This document shows positions 1-10,123 of a stretch of DNA of 64,000 bases, piece after piece. This DNA is from Proteus alimentorum (GTDB lineage Bacteria > Pseudomonadota > Gammaproteobacteria > Enterobacterales > Enterobacteriaceae), in contig NZ_NBVR01000024.1 in the NCBI RefSeq assembly GCF_002607735.1, positions 186,001-250,000 of the forward strand. The letters run 5' to 3'. Positions within the stretch are counted from its first letter, which is position 1. Each line of letters begins with the position of its first letter. The position numbers and the translations under genes were made by a program. Under the pieces are notes generated by a model. That model had not been told where the DNA came from. It did no database searches and was given only the letters and a program-made list of their open reading frames with translations.

Positions 1-1541
1 TCTGCATGCGCTAATATTTCACCAAAACGTAATCGACTAACTAATGCTTTCATACTCTCACTGCGTTGAGAGAAGGGGATCGTTTTTAGCGTATCAAGAG
101 CTTGAGTTTCCCGTCCTGTCTTATTGAGATATAGCGCATAGGCATAAAGGCGAGATGCATCATTAGGGAGACGATGATTAAGTTGATTAAAATATGCTTC
201 AGCCACAGCGTCTTGCTGGGTGATTAATAAATTATCGGCAAGGCGATAAATATTCCAAACATCATTAGGATAATCTTTAGCAATTGCCTTACGTTTTTCA
301 ATCGCACTAAGGTATTGCTCTTTATGCTCATCATCCGCGGCTAAATCTTGCCTTATACCCGAGATAATATAGTCATAATCTTCTACCAAATTTTTATATT
401 GTCTTGGCGTTAAACCATTAATAAATTGTTGTGCTTTATCATGTGACTGTTGGCGATAAAGTTTTGCGAGGCTATGTAACGTTGCTGGGTGATTGGGTTG
501 ATATTTTAAGGCTTGCAAATAATGGCTTTCAGCCAGATCAAATTGGTGCAGTGCAACCGCAACATTGCCTAAACCAATATAAGGCTCGCTTTCATAAGGG
601 CTTAACTTATTGAGTTGGTTAAAATAACGTTCAGCTAATTCATAATCTTGTTTTAATAGCGCTTCATCACCTTTTGAAAGAAGGTGCCAATATTGGTTGG
701 CCTGCAACATCGCTCGCCATTGACCACTATTATCATGATTGGGTGATAATTTTAACGCTTGTGACAGATAAAAAATAGCCGCGCCACGTTGATTGCCACG
801 AGAATAACGGACACCCAAAGCACCTACAATATCCGCATTATCAGGTTGTTGTCGTGCTTTTTGTTTTAAGGTCGCAATCGGCAATGAGGCTACATCTGTT
901 TTTGGTTTTACCGTGGAAGTCGTACGGGTTGTGTTTGTTATAACCGCTGAGTTTATTGTGGCGTGTTGCTGGTAGAAGCTTGCTATTTTCGCATTCTGAG
1001 GATACTGGCGATAAATATGATCAAGTCTATCCATCTTATCATCGTGAGAAGATTGCATAAGCACTTGAATATAGTCTAGTGCTAACGTCTCATCTGGCGG
1101 TATTCCTCGATAAATCTCATCGTATAAATTTAACGCATCATCATAGCGCCCAGCAGTACGGTAAAGCTGGGCTAGCTGTAATTTTTGCCGATTAACATCC
1201 GTTGTCAGTGATAAGGTTTTTATTGCACGCTGATATTGCTCCGATTGTGGAAATTGAGCCCCTAATTGGGCAAATAATTGTTGTGCTTTTGCATTGTCCT
1301 TTTGTTTTACAGCAAATTGAATTTGCATTAATAAGATATTAGGATCATTAGGCTTAATTAACGCTAAACGATGCAACGATTGAGCCACTAAAGCTTCATT
1401 TCCCGTGGATGTTCCTAATCTCATTTGCTGTTGTAAAAAAGCTTCCGTTGTCTCTTCACTGGCTTGCGTGACAGGCAAAAAGCCTGTCAGCAAAAAGAGA
1501 GCAATAACAGAGTGGTGATGTGTGTGTGCAAATTGCCACAT
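1..1541 (-). CDS. bcsC: BcsC, cellulose export subunit (N-terminal part, cut by window edge)
   Basis: Reading the minus strand from an ATG at 1541 gives an open frame of about 513 codons that runs off the left edge, so the C-terminal part is missing. It begins with a signal peptide (hydrophobic segment, then VTQAS) followed by helical repeats with TPR character, for example blocks reading LYRTAGRYDDALNLYDEI and YIGLGNVAVALHQFDLAESH. In BcsC the periplasmic TPR array leads to an outer-membrane barrel that exports cellulose; that barrel would lie outside the window. The start is 3 nt after the bcsB stop, so the two are translationally linked. In E. coli bcsZ (endoglucanase) sits between bcsB and bcsC; here it does not. 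Confidence 0.9.
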   Translation of the reverse strand, partial: MWQFAHTHHHSVIALFLLTGFLPVTQASEETTEAFLQQQMRLGTSTGNEALVAQSLHRLALIKPNDPNILLMQIQFAVKQKDNAKAQQLFAQLGAQFPQSEQYQRAIKTLSLTTDVNRQKLQLAQLYRTAGRYDDALNLYDEIYRGIPPDETLALDYIQVLMQSSHDDKMDRLDHIYRQYPQNAKIASFYQQHATINSAVITNTTRTTSTVKPKTDVASLPIATLKQKARQQPDNADIVGALGVRYSRGNQRGAAIFYLSQALKLSPNHDNSGQWRAMLQANQYWHLLSKGDEALLKQDYELAERYFNQLNKLSPYESEPYIGLGNVAVALHQFDLAESHYLQALKYQPNHPATLHSLAKLYRQQSHDKAQQFINGLTPRQYKNLVEDYDYIISGIRQDLAADDEHKEQYLSAIEKRKAIAKDYPNDVWNIYRLADNLLITQQDAVAEAYFNQLNHRLPNDASRLYAYALYLNKTGRETQALDTLKTIPFSQRSESMKALVSRLRFGEILAHA

Positions 1542-1544
1542 AGC

Positions 1545-3866
1545 CTAGTCCTTAGCCGCTAAACGACGTTGGCTTCTTATTTTCATTGCTCGCCAAATAA
1601 GAAGAGAGACAAGAATAATGCCGACAATTGCCGCTAAACCAAGCCATATAGGGTGGGAAGAAAACACATACCAAACCTCTTCCCACCAAGGTAAATAACC
1701 GACGAAATAAGTATCACCTACACGCAAGCTATTTACACCAGATTCTCTGACTAATACCACAGAACCATGCATAGCATCACGCTTACCACTGTCACTCATT
1801 GCTTCATTTAACAGTTTGTAACCTTGCGTACTGTCGGCTAATAATGCGACAACGCTACGTTGTGAAAAGAATGGAGATTGGAAACCAATAATCGCCCCCA
1901 TTGATCCTTTTGAGGTCAGAGAGATACGACTATCAGGACGTTTATCAGTCGGTTGATAACTTGTATGGCTAAAGATACTGATTTCTCGAGAAGGTAGCGT
2001 GATTTCACTACGAGCTTTATCAATCAGTACGTTCATCTGCTTATCATTATTTAATGCAGGTGGAATGGTTCCGATAAGTAGTAGGTCAGCATCCCTTTTT
2101 TGTACTTCATCCAATGAACTGGTTAATGAAACATTGAGTGCCGGATAACCTGTTTGAGCACCAATATTCCCCATTGAAATTAATAGGGTAGATAATTGTG
2201 TTGGAGACGGTTGCTGATTAACAAAAATCAAGGTTTCAGACAGATCCGCATAACGGCTAAATGGGAAACCTGCATGGCTGTAAACCCGTAAGTCAGGCAG
2301 CGCAATATAGTGTCGATAATCACCTGTAAAATTAAAACTAGATAAATCATCAATGGCGACCGTATTTGGAACAGGTTGATAAGTAATACATTGATCTACT
2401 GATCCCCCTAGAATGGGGTTGATGTAATCAAAGGCAAAGGTAATTTGATTACGCTCACCCAGTTTTACGGCGGGAATATTCAATAAATTCTTATGCTCAA
2501 TCCAGCCTTGAATAAGCGGTAAATAAGCGATGACAAGATTATCTTTTTTATCTTTCTCAAGGGGATAAGCTTTAATGAAATGGTCGTTTACTGAGATAGA
2601 CATACGAGAGTCATCTTGAAATGCAGGAGCAGTATAGCGATAACGCAATTGCATTTGTAATCCCGTATTATTAAACATAAAGAGATCAGGCGGTAACGTC
2701 ATATTTAATGTAATCGGATTCGGTTTTAATCCACGAGATTGCAACTGACCTTCATAGTCTTGTAGCGTATTAAAGTAGATAGGTTTATTTAACTGTACCC
2801 ATTTTGGCGCATCATAAGGTTCACGCGGGATCAATTTTTCTACTTCATTAATGGTGACGATATTCCCTCTGAAGATAACTTGTCCACGGGCTATTCCGTT
2901 TACGGCAGTGATCAAATCGTTATCATCACGTCCCATAATAAGAAGTAACTTAATATAAGGATTAGTTGGATGCGTCAGCATTTCGATGGTTGGCGCTTTT
3001 ACATCGGGATGCTGTTTTAAAAATGTGGGTTTTTGTTTATTGGTTGCAAAAATAATGCTGTGTTGATTTGGTAGCGCATCATAATAAACAGGGTAATTTT
3101 GTTTACGCCAGTCAACTTGAGTACCAAACCAAGAAGAGAGGATTGCAGCCGCTTTTTGTTGAACTAAATTAGGTGACTGGCTGAAAACCATCGGCAGTGT
3201 TAATTCCCCAAAATCACGGCTATCAAAAAAGGGTTCTGGAAAGTATGCTAATTCATTACCTAAACGGAGTGATTGAAAGGTCAGATTTAGTTGACTGCTT
3301 TTACCTACATCCAGCCAGAGTGTTGTATTTGCTTGGTTTTCACAAATTTCACGATAATGGCCAATAAAAGAGAGTTTTATATGGTTAAAATCTTGAATAA
3401 ATAGAGGATTAATGGGTATCGTAATTTGGTTTTTCTTACCTAAGTCTTCCTGTTTTAAGGTGATGACGCCCATCAATTCATCATTTAAATAGACATTAAG
3501 ATGGGATTCTACAGGAAGTAGTGACGGAGACGGTGTGAATTCTAAATCGAGGGTAGCTTTTGAAACATATTCATCACTACGTACACCAAATTCTAAATAG
3601 CCATCAGGGCTAACACCCGTCAAATGGATCGCGCCATAACTAGGCGCTGTCTCTGCAAATTTTAATATCTTTTGGCGAGCTGAAGGCGTGACATCCGCAG
3701 AAGGTAATTGTGTATTTCTTGGCTCTGCTTGAGAAATAACATCAGGAGCCGCTGCCGTTATTGTAATGGGTGGCTCTGAAATAGTGGTTTGCGCTTCTTG
3801 CGTTTCATCTCCATGAGCTGAAGAAGTGAGCATAAATAAGGCAAATATGAGAAAGCGTTTTTTCAT
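1545..3866 (-). CDS. bcsB: BcsB, periplasmic c-di-GMP-dependent cellulose synthase regulatory subunit
   Basis: A 773-aa protein, close to the 779 aa of E. coli BcsB. A Sec signal peptide (MKKRFLIFALFMLTSSAHG) is followed by a large periplasmic region of carbohydrate-binding and flavodoxin-like domains, and a single C-terminal membrane helix near residues 738-760 ends in basic residues. In the family this tail anchor packs against BcsA, while the periplasmic part guides the glucan chain. It follows bcsA by 59 nt and precedes bcsC by 3 nt on the same strand. The sequence is full length with no interruption. Confidence 0.95.
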   Translation of the reverse strand: MKKRFLIFALFMLTSSAHGDETQEAQTTISEPPITITAAAPDVISQAEPRNTQLPSADVTPSARQKILKFAETAPSYGAIHLTGVSPDGYLEFGVRSDEYVSKATLDLEFTPSPSLLPVESHLNVYLNDELMGVITLKQEDLGKKNQITIPINPLFIQDFNHIKLSFIGHYREICENQANTTLWLDVGKSSQLNLTFQSLRLGNELAYFPEPFFDSRDFGELTLPMVFSQSPNLVQQKAAAILSSWFGTQVDWRKQNYPVYYDALPNQHSIIFATNKQKPTFLKQHPDVKAPTIEMLTHPTNPYIKLLLIMGRDDNDLITAVNGIARGQVIFRGNIVTINEVEKLIPREPYDAPKWVQLNKPIYFNTLQDYEGQLQSRGLKPNPITLNMTLPPDLFMFNNTGLQMQLRYRYTAPAFQDDSRMSISVNDHFIKAYPLEKDKKDNLVIAYLPLIQGWIEHKNLLNIPAVKLGERNQITFAFDYINPILGGSVDQCITYQPVPNTVAIDDLSSFNFTGDYRHYIALPDLRVYSHAGFPFSRYADLSETLIFVNQQPSPTQLSTLLISMGNIGAQTGYPALNVSLTSSLDEVQKRDADLLLIGTIPPALNNDKQMNVLIDKARSEITLPSREISIFSHTSYQPTDKRPDSRISLTSKGSMGAIIGFQSPFFSQRSVVALLADSTQGYKLLNEAMSDSGKRDAMHGSVVLVRESGVNSLRVGDTYFVGYLPWWEEVWYVFSSHPIWLGLAAIVGIILVSLLIWRAMKIRSQRRLAAKD

Positions 3867-3925
3867 TATTGTTACCCATGATCTTATTGTTTATTAATAA
3901 ATTCCCAGAAAACTGAGTTTTTCCT

Positions 3926-6511
3926 TCAAGACTGATGAAATATTTGTGAAACATTAACGCGTTGAGGGAGTAACGATGAAAGCCACAGCAAAAAGAGACC
4001 GAGTAAGCGAAAAGTGGCGTAAATAAAGTAAGGAGCACGTTTTAATAAGGTGTTATAACCTTGCATGCTGATAAAAATAATGTTCTTGAGACTACTTAAA
4101 GGTCTGTCGGTTGGAAGTTCATTTTGCCAATTAGCCCAAGTATCGGCTCGCTCAAAAGTACAAGCAGTAAATTCGATAGATTTTTGCGTTGTCATTTCAA
4201 GGAGTTGTAACCCAATAATTTGTCCATCAATACGTGAAATGTTAGCTTTAAAAGCATATTCACGCTGATTTTGACTGAGTAATAGTGTGATACTTTCATT
4301 TTGAGAGAGTGAAAGTATGATATTGTCAGGCAATAAAATTGCACAGCTATTATCAGAAAAATCATAGAGATAACAGCGATAGAGAGCACCATTATTTAAC
4401 AGCAACATGGCCGGAACTTTAACGCGCACGCGAGGAAAACGGCGTTGTTGCTTTGTTTCGACAGAAACGGCAATCGCAACACCGAGTAAGATAAGGTTAT
4501 AACAAACCCATAATAAACACATGGCAACAGCCCATGCTTCATCGGGATCGCCCGTTGTAATGCGCCAAAAAGCAAACAAAACACCTAGCAAGTTTAGGTT
4601 GAGAAAGAGTAAGTAAGGGCGGTTAATTCGCCAATCGACAAAGCCTTCTTCCATGACGCCACCTTTGCCAGTCACGTTGAAAGTTCCTTTATGAGGAGAG
4701 AAAAGGGTACTTAACACTGGGCGAGTGGTGTACCACGCTAAAATCGTTTCATAAACCTCACCCCAAAATGAGTGGCGATAAGCACCTTGTAACTTCGCAC
4801 TAGCGAGTGAAATATGGATCAAATACGGCACAACATAGAGAGCGATAGCAATCGCAGGTGCATAAATGATATAAGCATGGAAAATAAGAAACGTCAGTGG
4901 TGCGAGTAAGAAGATCATCCGCGGAATGCCAGAAAAAAAGTGCAACATGGCATTTAAGTAACAAAGACGTTGCGGTAGGCTTAAACCTTTACCAAAGAGT
5001 GGATTATCAAGTCGGAATATTTGTACCATTCCTCTCGCCCACCGAATACGTTGACCTATATGTGCGGATAATGATTCTGTCGCTAAACCAGCGGCTTGTG
5101 GAATGCGAATATAAGCAGATCGCCAGCCATGACGGTGTAAGCGTAATGAGGTATGCGCATCTTCTGTAACTGTTTCAACAGCAATGCCACCAATCTCATC
5201 TAATGCAGTACGACGTAACACTGCGCACGATCCACAGAAAAACGCCGCATTCCAAGTGTCATTACCATCCTGAACTAACCCATAAAAGAGTGTGCCTTCA
5301 TTGGGGGTTTCACGAAAATTACCTAAATTACGCTCAAAAGGATCGGGTGAGAAAAAATGGTGAGGTGTTTGTACCAAAGCCATTTTTTCATCTTTTAAAA
5401 ACCATCCCATAGTGAATTGTAGAAATGAACGTGTTGGAATATGGTCGCAGTCAAAAATGGCAACAAATTCACCAGAAGCAAGTGTTAAGGCATGATTGAT
5501 ATTACCCGCCTTAGCAAAATCATGCTTTTCTCGTGCGATATAACGAATGCCGACTTCTTGAGCAAATGCTTTAAATTCAGGGCGAGCACCATCATCAAGC
5601 AGATAAATAGTGAGCTTATCTTTAGGCCAATCTAAGTTTAAGCTGGCATAGATTGTGGGTTTTACAACTTGTAGATCTTCGTTATAGGTAGGAATAAAAA
5701 TATCAACGCTTGGCCATTGTGTAATGTCTTCAGGCATAGAAACAGGTTTTCGATGCAGTGGCCAAATACATTGCATAAAACTAAGGAATAGCACGCACCA
5801 TGCGTAAGTTTCAGCCAGTAAAAGCAGTAAACCACAAAATAGGCTGAAATTATCAATCCAATAAAGGGTAGATTGATAACGCCACCAAATGTATCGACAT
5901 GCAATGGTCAGCGCCAACATAATCATGGCGATTGAAGCAAAACGACCCGGAATATCGCGGATAGCTAAAGCAACCAACCAAAGAACAATCACAAAAACAA
6001 ACTGGAATGTAAGATCAAACGGTTGAGTGATACTGAGTAAAATAAAGAAGATGGCAAAAATAGCGATGACAGAGTAGAGAGTATATAGCCAAAATGGTGT
6101 GTTTTTTTTCTTATTTTCAATGAGTTCAATCGCAATAGGAGAAACATGAACAAAAAGTTTTTTGTATGTTTTTCGAATATAGAAAATAAATTGTGTGGGT
6201 TTTTTAATCAGTAAATGTGCAACATAATGGCAAGCTAGCCAAATGCTTTGTAACAAATAGCGCAGAGGATCAAAAACTTTAGGGCAACGAGGATCAATAT
6301 GAGGATATAGCGCTCGTTGTTTTCTGGCAATTTTTCGCCAAAAAGGGGACTCCATCCGTAAAAAAAAACACATAATGCCCATAAATAGCTCGCTAACAAT
6401 AGCTGCGCTACGAGATGCACCGTTATGGCGATAAAACGTGTAGTAACGAATAAGAATATGTTGTGTCACATTCTTTTCGACTTTATTCGTGGCATCGTAA
6501 GATGATGGCAT
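3926..6511 (-). CDS. bcsA: BcsA, cellulose synthase catalytic subunit with PilZ domain
   Basis: An 861-aa inner-membrane family 2 glycosyltransferase that polymerises UDP-glucose. Visible catalytic signatures are D270 in the VDIFIPTYNE block, the DxD of FDCDH (D354/D356), TED (449-451) and QRIRW (487-491). The gating-loop motif FNVTGKGG lies at 611-618. Several membrane helices flank the domain. A C-terminal PilZ c-di-GMP domain begins with RRFPR (R690/R691/R694). The second PilZ motif reads D717-F-S-D-N-S722, with Ser where the usual DxSxxG has Gly. Its ATG overlaps the bcsQ stop by one base (TAATG), so translation is coupled. Confidence 0.96.
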   Translation of the reverse strand: MPSSYDATNKVEKNVTQHILIRYYTFYRHNGASRSAAIVSELFMGIMCFFLRMESPFWRKIARKQRALYPHIDPRCPKVFDPLRYLLQSIWLACHYVAHLLIKKPTQFIFYIRKTYKKLFVHVSPIAIELIENKKKNTPFWLYTLYSVIAIFAIFFILLSITQPFDLTFQFVFVIVLWLVALAIRDIPGRFASIAMIMLALTIACRYIWWRYQSTLYWIDNFSLFCGLLLLLAETYAWCVLFLSFMQCIWPLHRKPVSMPEDITQWPSVDIFIPTYNEDLQVVKPTIYASLNLDWPKDKLTIYLLDDGARPEFKAFAQEVGIRYIAREKHDFAKAGNINHALTLASGEFVAIFDCDHIPTRSFLQFTMGWFLKDEKMALVQTPHHFFSPDPFERNLGNFRETPNEGTLFYGLVQDGNDTWNAAFFCGSCAVLRRTALDEIGGIAVETVTEDAHTSLRLHRHGWRSAYIRIPQAAGLATESLSAHIGQRIRWARGMVQIFRLDNPLFGKGLSLPQRLCYLNAMLHFFSGIPRMIFLLAPLTFLIFHAYIIYAPAIAIALYVVPYLIHISLASAKLQGAYRHSFWGEVYETILAWYTTRPVLSTLFSPHKGTFNVTGKGGVMEEGFVDWRINRPYLLFLNLNLLGVLFAFWRITTGDPDEAWAVAMCLLWVCYNLILLGVAIAVSVETKQQRRFPRVRVKVPAMLLLNNGALYRCYLYDFSDNSCAILLPDNIILSLSQNESITLLLSQNQREYAFKANISRIDGQIIGLQLLEMTTQKSIEFTACTFERADTWANWQNELPTDRPLSSLKNIIFISMQGYNTLLKRAPYFIYATFRLLGLFLLWLSSLLPQRVNVSQIFHQS

Positions 6512-7260
6512 TATGGCTGTCCTTCTTTCCTCTCAAATAACGAAAAACACCATTGAGCGAGTTGCAATATTTCTTCTACTAACATGCAATTAGCTCGGTA
6601 ATCATATAAAGGTAAACGTGAGGCACAGGCCTCTAGTGAGGCTTCATCTCGATGAAGAACGACAGGGCATAATGGAAAGGGTGTCGTTTGCCAAAATTGA
6701 TAAAAATCTTGATGAATTTGGCTGGTGGCACGAAACTGGTTAATCAATACATATTCATTTTTGATAAAAGCGTGCTGGTTAAGCCGAATATGACAGTTGC
6801 TTTCTGCCATTGCCACGGTGAAGAAAATATCTGCTTTTTCTATCCAAGGCGTGAAAAGGGTGTCTTGCGTATGCTGTAAATCCATTAAAATAATGGCATC
6901 AGGATGCAGTTGAATAAATGTCGTTAAAAAATGGGTAAGACGTTGTTTTGCTGAAAATGACAATTGTAAGAGCAAATTATCCTTCATATTAACCCAACCA
7001 AAAGGTAACACTTGGTAGTGTGGTCGATAGTAAAAAATACTCTCCTCTATTGGCGTTTCTGCTAATAATGCCTGACTTAATGTGGTACTTTTTTGCTGTA
7101 CTGGAAAATAAAAAGACAAAATATTTTCAGTGCAATTATCAATAATAAGCACTTCTTTATTTTGTTGATTAAATTGCAGAGCAAGCGCAATTGCCGTGGA
7201 CGTTGTACCCACTCCACCTCGGAGCCCTTTTAATACAATAAGTGGCATAATTAGCCTCAT
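6511..7260 (-). CDS. bcsQ: BcsQ, MinD/ParA-like ATPase of the cellulose locus
   Basis: A 249-aa protein. The N-terminal block KGLRGGVGTTS (residues 11-21) is the degenerate P-loop typical of BcsQ, where the final Lys of the deviant Walker A motif (GKT) is replaced by Thr. In E. coli BcsQ is required for cellulose synthesis and polar localisation of the secretion complex. The start at 7260 is supported by a 4-nt ATGA overlap with the bcsR stop, although an internal Met5 would fit the usual N-terminus equally well. Confidence 0.9.
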   Translation of the reverse strand: MRLIMPLIVLKGLRGGVGTTSTAIALALQFNQQNKEVLIIDNCTENILSFYFPVQQKSTTLSQALLAETPIEESIFYYRPHYQVLPFGWVNMKDNLLLQLSFSAKQRLTHFLTTFIQLHPDAIILMDLQHTQDTLFTPWIEKADIFFTVAMAESNCHIRLNQHAFIKNEYVLINQFRATSQIHQDFYQFWQTTPFPLCPVVLHRDEASLEACASRLPLYDYRANCMLVEEILQLAQWCFSLFERKEGQP

Positions 7261-7448
7261 TTAGTCGTGTAATGAAATGCATTAAGTAATGGCCAGCGAT
7301 AAATAAGCACACGATTTTCTTCTTCATTATTAATATCCTGATAGTGATAGTTATTTAATGAAAATAATTTTTTTAGTTTGTCAATGTCCTTATTTAGATT
7401 GTTTTTTTCTATTTTTACATTTGAGTTAATAAAATTTTTATTTTTCAT
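7257..7448 (-). CDS. bcsR: BcsR, small cellulose regulatory subunit
   Basis: A 63-aa protein (E. coli BcsR is 62 aa). The C-terminal half has the BcsR signature: a segment LKKLFSL followed by a run ending in RWPLLNAF, matching the E. coli pattern LKQAFSL...KRWPLLAEF. BcsR forms a complex with BcsQ that stabilises the cellulose synthase. An AGAGG ribosome site lies about 8 nt upstream of the ATG. It overlaps bcsQ by 4 nt and is the first gene of the minus-strand bcsRQABC operon. The N-terminal 25 residues are unusually rich in Asn and Lys. Confidence 0.82.
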   Translation of the reverse strand: MKNKNFINSNVKIEKNNLNKDIDKLKKLFSLNNYHYQDINNEEENRVLIYRWPLLNAFHYTTK

Positions 7449-8309
7449 TTTAATAACCTCTAGATAAAAGAAAAATAAGCCACTATCAAAGTTAAAATTT
7501 TTGATAAAATAGTGGTTAAGGATTTATTCGTTATCTTTAATTAAGGTGTCTATTTTAGAATAGGCTTTTAAATGCATTATTTCAATTACGTAAAAACACA
7601 TAAAATAGATATTTATTTTCTTTTTTTTATAAATGATGGATGTTGGATTTCCTTTTTGTATTTATATTTTTTATTTTTAAAGCTGTATTTTTCAAATAAT
7701 AACTGAAAGAGTTTAGCTACAAAAAATCAATAAAAAATAAATGTGAATTAGCTGTTTATAACAATATATTAAAATGTTAAAATCCGATGATCATTATTGT
7801 ATATTGATCTGCATCACTTTTAATATAAAAATCATTGAATTTCAGTCTTTTATTGATTGCTTGTGTTCTTGTGTTTTGGTGTTTGTTTATTTATTGCTAA
7901 TTTTGTTTATTAATTGTCATTGAGTGTTATTGATGTGTGCTTTATTTTGTATTTGTTTCTAAATATAAAAATAAGATAACTCTGTGTTTCATTATTTAAT
8001 GTAAATAAAGCATCATTTTTAAAAATAGACGCTATTATATAAATAGAACGTTGAGTGTTTTATTTTTAAACCCAACTTAAATAAGTTGTCTAGCATAATT
8101 TTTCTTTTATATAAGAGGTCAGTGTTTTTCTGACGATGTTTTCTTTTTCGTTATTTTTTATTTAAGGGTTTTTACTTGGTTTTAAATAAATATTCTCTTA
8201 TATGTTTGTTTAGTAGTTAATTAAATATCAGAAGTAATAAAAAGACAGATATGAGTAATCATATAGCTGTCGAATTGGATTTATTTATACTAAAGAGTAG
8301 GAAATCAAA
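7449..8309. promoter_or_regulatory. AT-rich divergent intergenic region between bcsR and bcsG
   Basis: 861 bp with no convincing gene, visibly richer in A and T than its neighbours. It must hold the divergent promoters for bcsRQABC and bcsG. A small perfect hairpin (CAACTT/AAGTTG, 8073-8088) is visible. A 20-codon ORF at 8251-8313 ends on a TGA overlapping the bcsG ATG; it may be a coupling leader or chance. The composition suggests H-NS-type silencing, which is inference only. Confidence 0.6.
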
Positions 8310-10055
8310 ATGAACAAATCTAATAAAACCCAGTTCGATTTTTTACATTACTGGCATGGGTTGGGAGCATGGAATTTCTATTTTTTACTAAAATTTGTTT
8401 TGCTTTGGTATGGTTATTTAAATTTTGATGCTTTTAGCAATTTACTTTTTCTTGCTTTTTTATTGTTCCCATTACCAAAAAATATTTGGCATAAAATGCG
8501 TAATTGGGCCGCAATCCCAATAGGGATAGTTTTATTTTACCATGATACTTGGTTACCCCGTTTTTCAACGGTACTTGCCCAAGGTGGGCAACTTAAACAG
8601 TTTTCCTTCGATTACCTTGTTGAGTTAACTGTTAACTTTATCAATATCAAAATGATAGGTGTCGCCTTTATTTTGTTCGTGGGTTACCTTTTTATTGAAC
8701 AATGGGTAAGGGTGTCTGTTTTTATTATTGCAGGTGTATTGTGGCTAAATATTGGTGGGTTTACTCATATTTCTCAAGGTGTGGTGCCTTCTGTTTCAGC
8801 GAATACTTTTATGCAAGAAAGTAACATTAATACTGAAAAAAGCACGGCAGTAGTCAAAGCTCCTGAAGTATTGCCAGCCTCTGTCGAACCGCAAGTATCC
8901 CCTGAAGTTGTATCGACTAAAGAGGCAGAAACCGCATCAATGAGTACCGTTTATCCACCACAAAAACAGAAGGTCAATAATAAGGTATTGGATGATTGGC
9001 TCACACAGTTTTATGGTTACGAGAAAAAACGTACAACACCATTTCCTACGCAGTTAGCCGCCAATGCTCAGCCTTTTGATATCTTGATTATTAATATTTG
9101 TTCACTATCTACCGCTGATGCGACGGCTGTTGGGCTACAAGAACACCCAATTTGGGGTAACTTTGATGTGTTATTTAGCCACTTTAATACCGTATCTTCT
9201 TATAGTGGTCCTGCATCGTTAAGATTATTACGCGCGAGTTGTGGTCAGACTCACCACGCTGATTTATACGATCCCGCAGATACACAATGCTTACTAATGG
9301 ATAATTTATCATCGTTAGGATTTGCCAAAAAATTGGTACTCGATCATAACGGGAAGTTTGGTAATTACCTCAAAGAAGTTCAGCAACTCGGTAATCTTAA
9401 TATCGCCTTACAAGATCAAGAAAATCTTTCTCATCAAATTACTGCATTTGATGGCACTAAAATTTACAACGATAAGGAAACATTACAACGTTGGTTGAAA
9501 GCACGTGAGCAGTCTAATGAGAGCCGCACAGTGACCTTTGTGAACTTGGTATCACTACATGATGGTAACCGTTATGTAGGTGAAAATAGCACTGCTGATT
9601 ATGGTAAACGTGCCTCTGCATTACTTGATAATTTAGATAGCTTTATGAATGAGCTAGATAAAAAAGGAAGAAAAGTCATGGTGGTAATTGTGCCTGAGCA
9701 TGGTGCGGCTTTACAAGGCGACAAGACGCAAATGTCAGGGTTAAGAGATATTCCAAGCCAAGGCATTACTACCGTACCTGTTGGTATTCGTTTCACTGGA
9801 ATAAAAGACCGAGCACAATTTTATCCTCCTGTGATTATCGATGAACCAAGTAGCTATTTAGCTATTTCTGCGTTTATCTCTCGTAATGTGAATGGCGATG
9901 TCTTTAATCAATCTGTTATTGATTGGGATGCATTAGCCAGTGAACTTCCTCGCACTGCCAATGTTGCGGAAAACCAAGCCACGGTTGTGGTTGATTATCA
10001 AGGGCAGTCTTATATCAAATTAAATGGAGGTGAGTGGATTAATTACCCTAACTAA
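8310..10055 (+). CDS. bcsG: BcsG, cellulose phosphoethanolamine transferase
   Basis: A 581-aa inner-membrane protein (E. coli 559 aa). About five N-terminal helices lie within residues 20-155, a Pro/Val/Glu-rich linker at about 160-225 is longer than in E. coli, and a periplasmic alkaline-phosphatase-fold domain follows. The domain shows the metal-ligand Cys of NICSLS (C264), the nucleophile Ser in SYSGPAS (S299, equivalent to E. coli S278) and VPEHGAAL. It transfers phosphoethanolamine from lipid to nascent cellulose. The RBS TAGGA is about 9 nt from the ATG. It is divergent from bcsRQABC; no bcsE or bcsF precedes it as in E. coli. Confidence 0.95.
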   Translation: MNKSNKTQFDFLHYWHGLGAWNFYFLLKFVLLWYGYLNFDAFSNLLFLAFLLFPLPKNIWHKMRNWAAIPIGIVLFYHDTWLPRFSTVLAQGGQLKQFSFDYLVELTVNFINIKMIGVAFILFVGYLFIEQWVRVSVFIIAGVLWLNIGGFTHISQGVVPSVSANTFMQESNINTEKSTAVVKAPEVLPASVEPQVSPEVVSTKEAETASMSTVYPPQKQKVNNKVLDDWLTQFYGYEKKRTTPFPTQLAANAQPFDILIINICSLSTADATAVGLQEHPIWGNFDVLFSHFNTVSSYSGPASLRLLRASCGQTHHADLYDPADTQCLLMDNLSSLGFAKKLVLDHNGKFGNYLKEVQQLGNLNIALQDQENLSHQITAFDGTKIYNDKETLQRWLKAREQSNESRTVTFVNLVSLHDGNRYVGENSTADYGKRASALLDNLDSFMNELDKKGRKVMVVIVPEHGAALQGDKTQMSGLRDIPSQGITTVPVGIRFTGIKDRAQFYPPVIIDEPSSYLAISAFISRNVNGDVFNQSVIDWDALASELPRTANVAENQATVVVDYQGQSYIKLNGGEWINYPN

Positions 10056-10123
10056 TTTTTTATCGCTTTTTATAATAAAAATCGTTTCATCATAAATCTA
10101 TGTTCTCGTTTTCTCTTATTGAG

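Noticed and set aside
3805-4038. 77-codon minus frame across the bcsA/bcsB junction
   Set aside because: It overlaps the ends of two well-supported genes in another frame and has no independent support.
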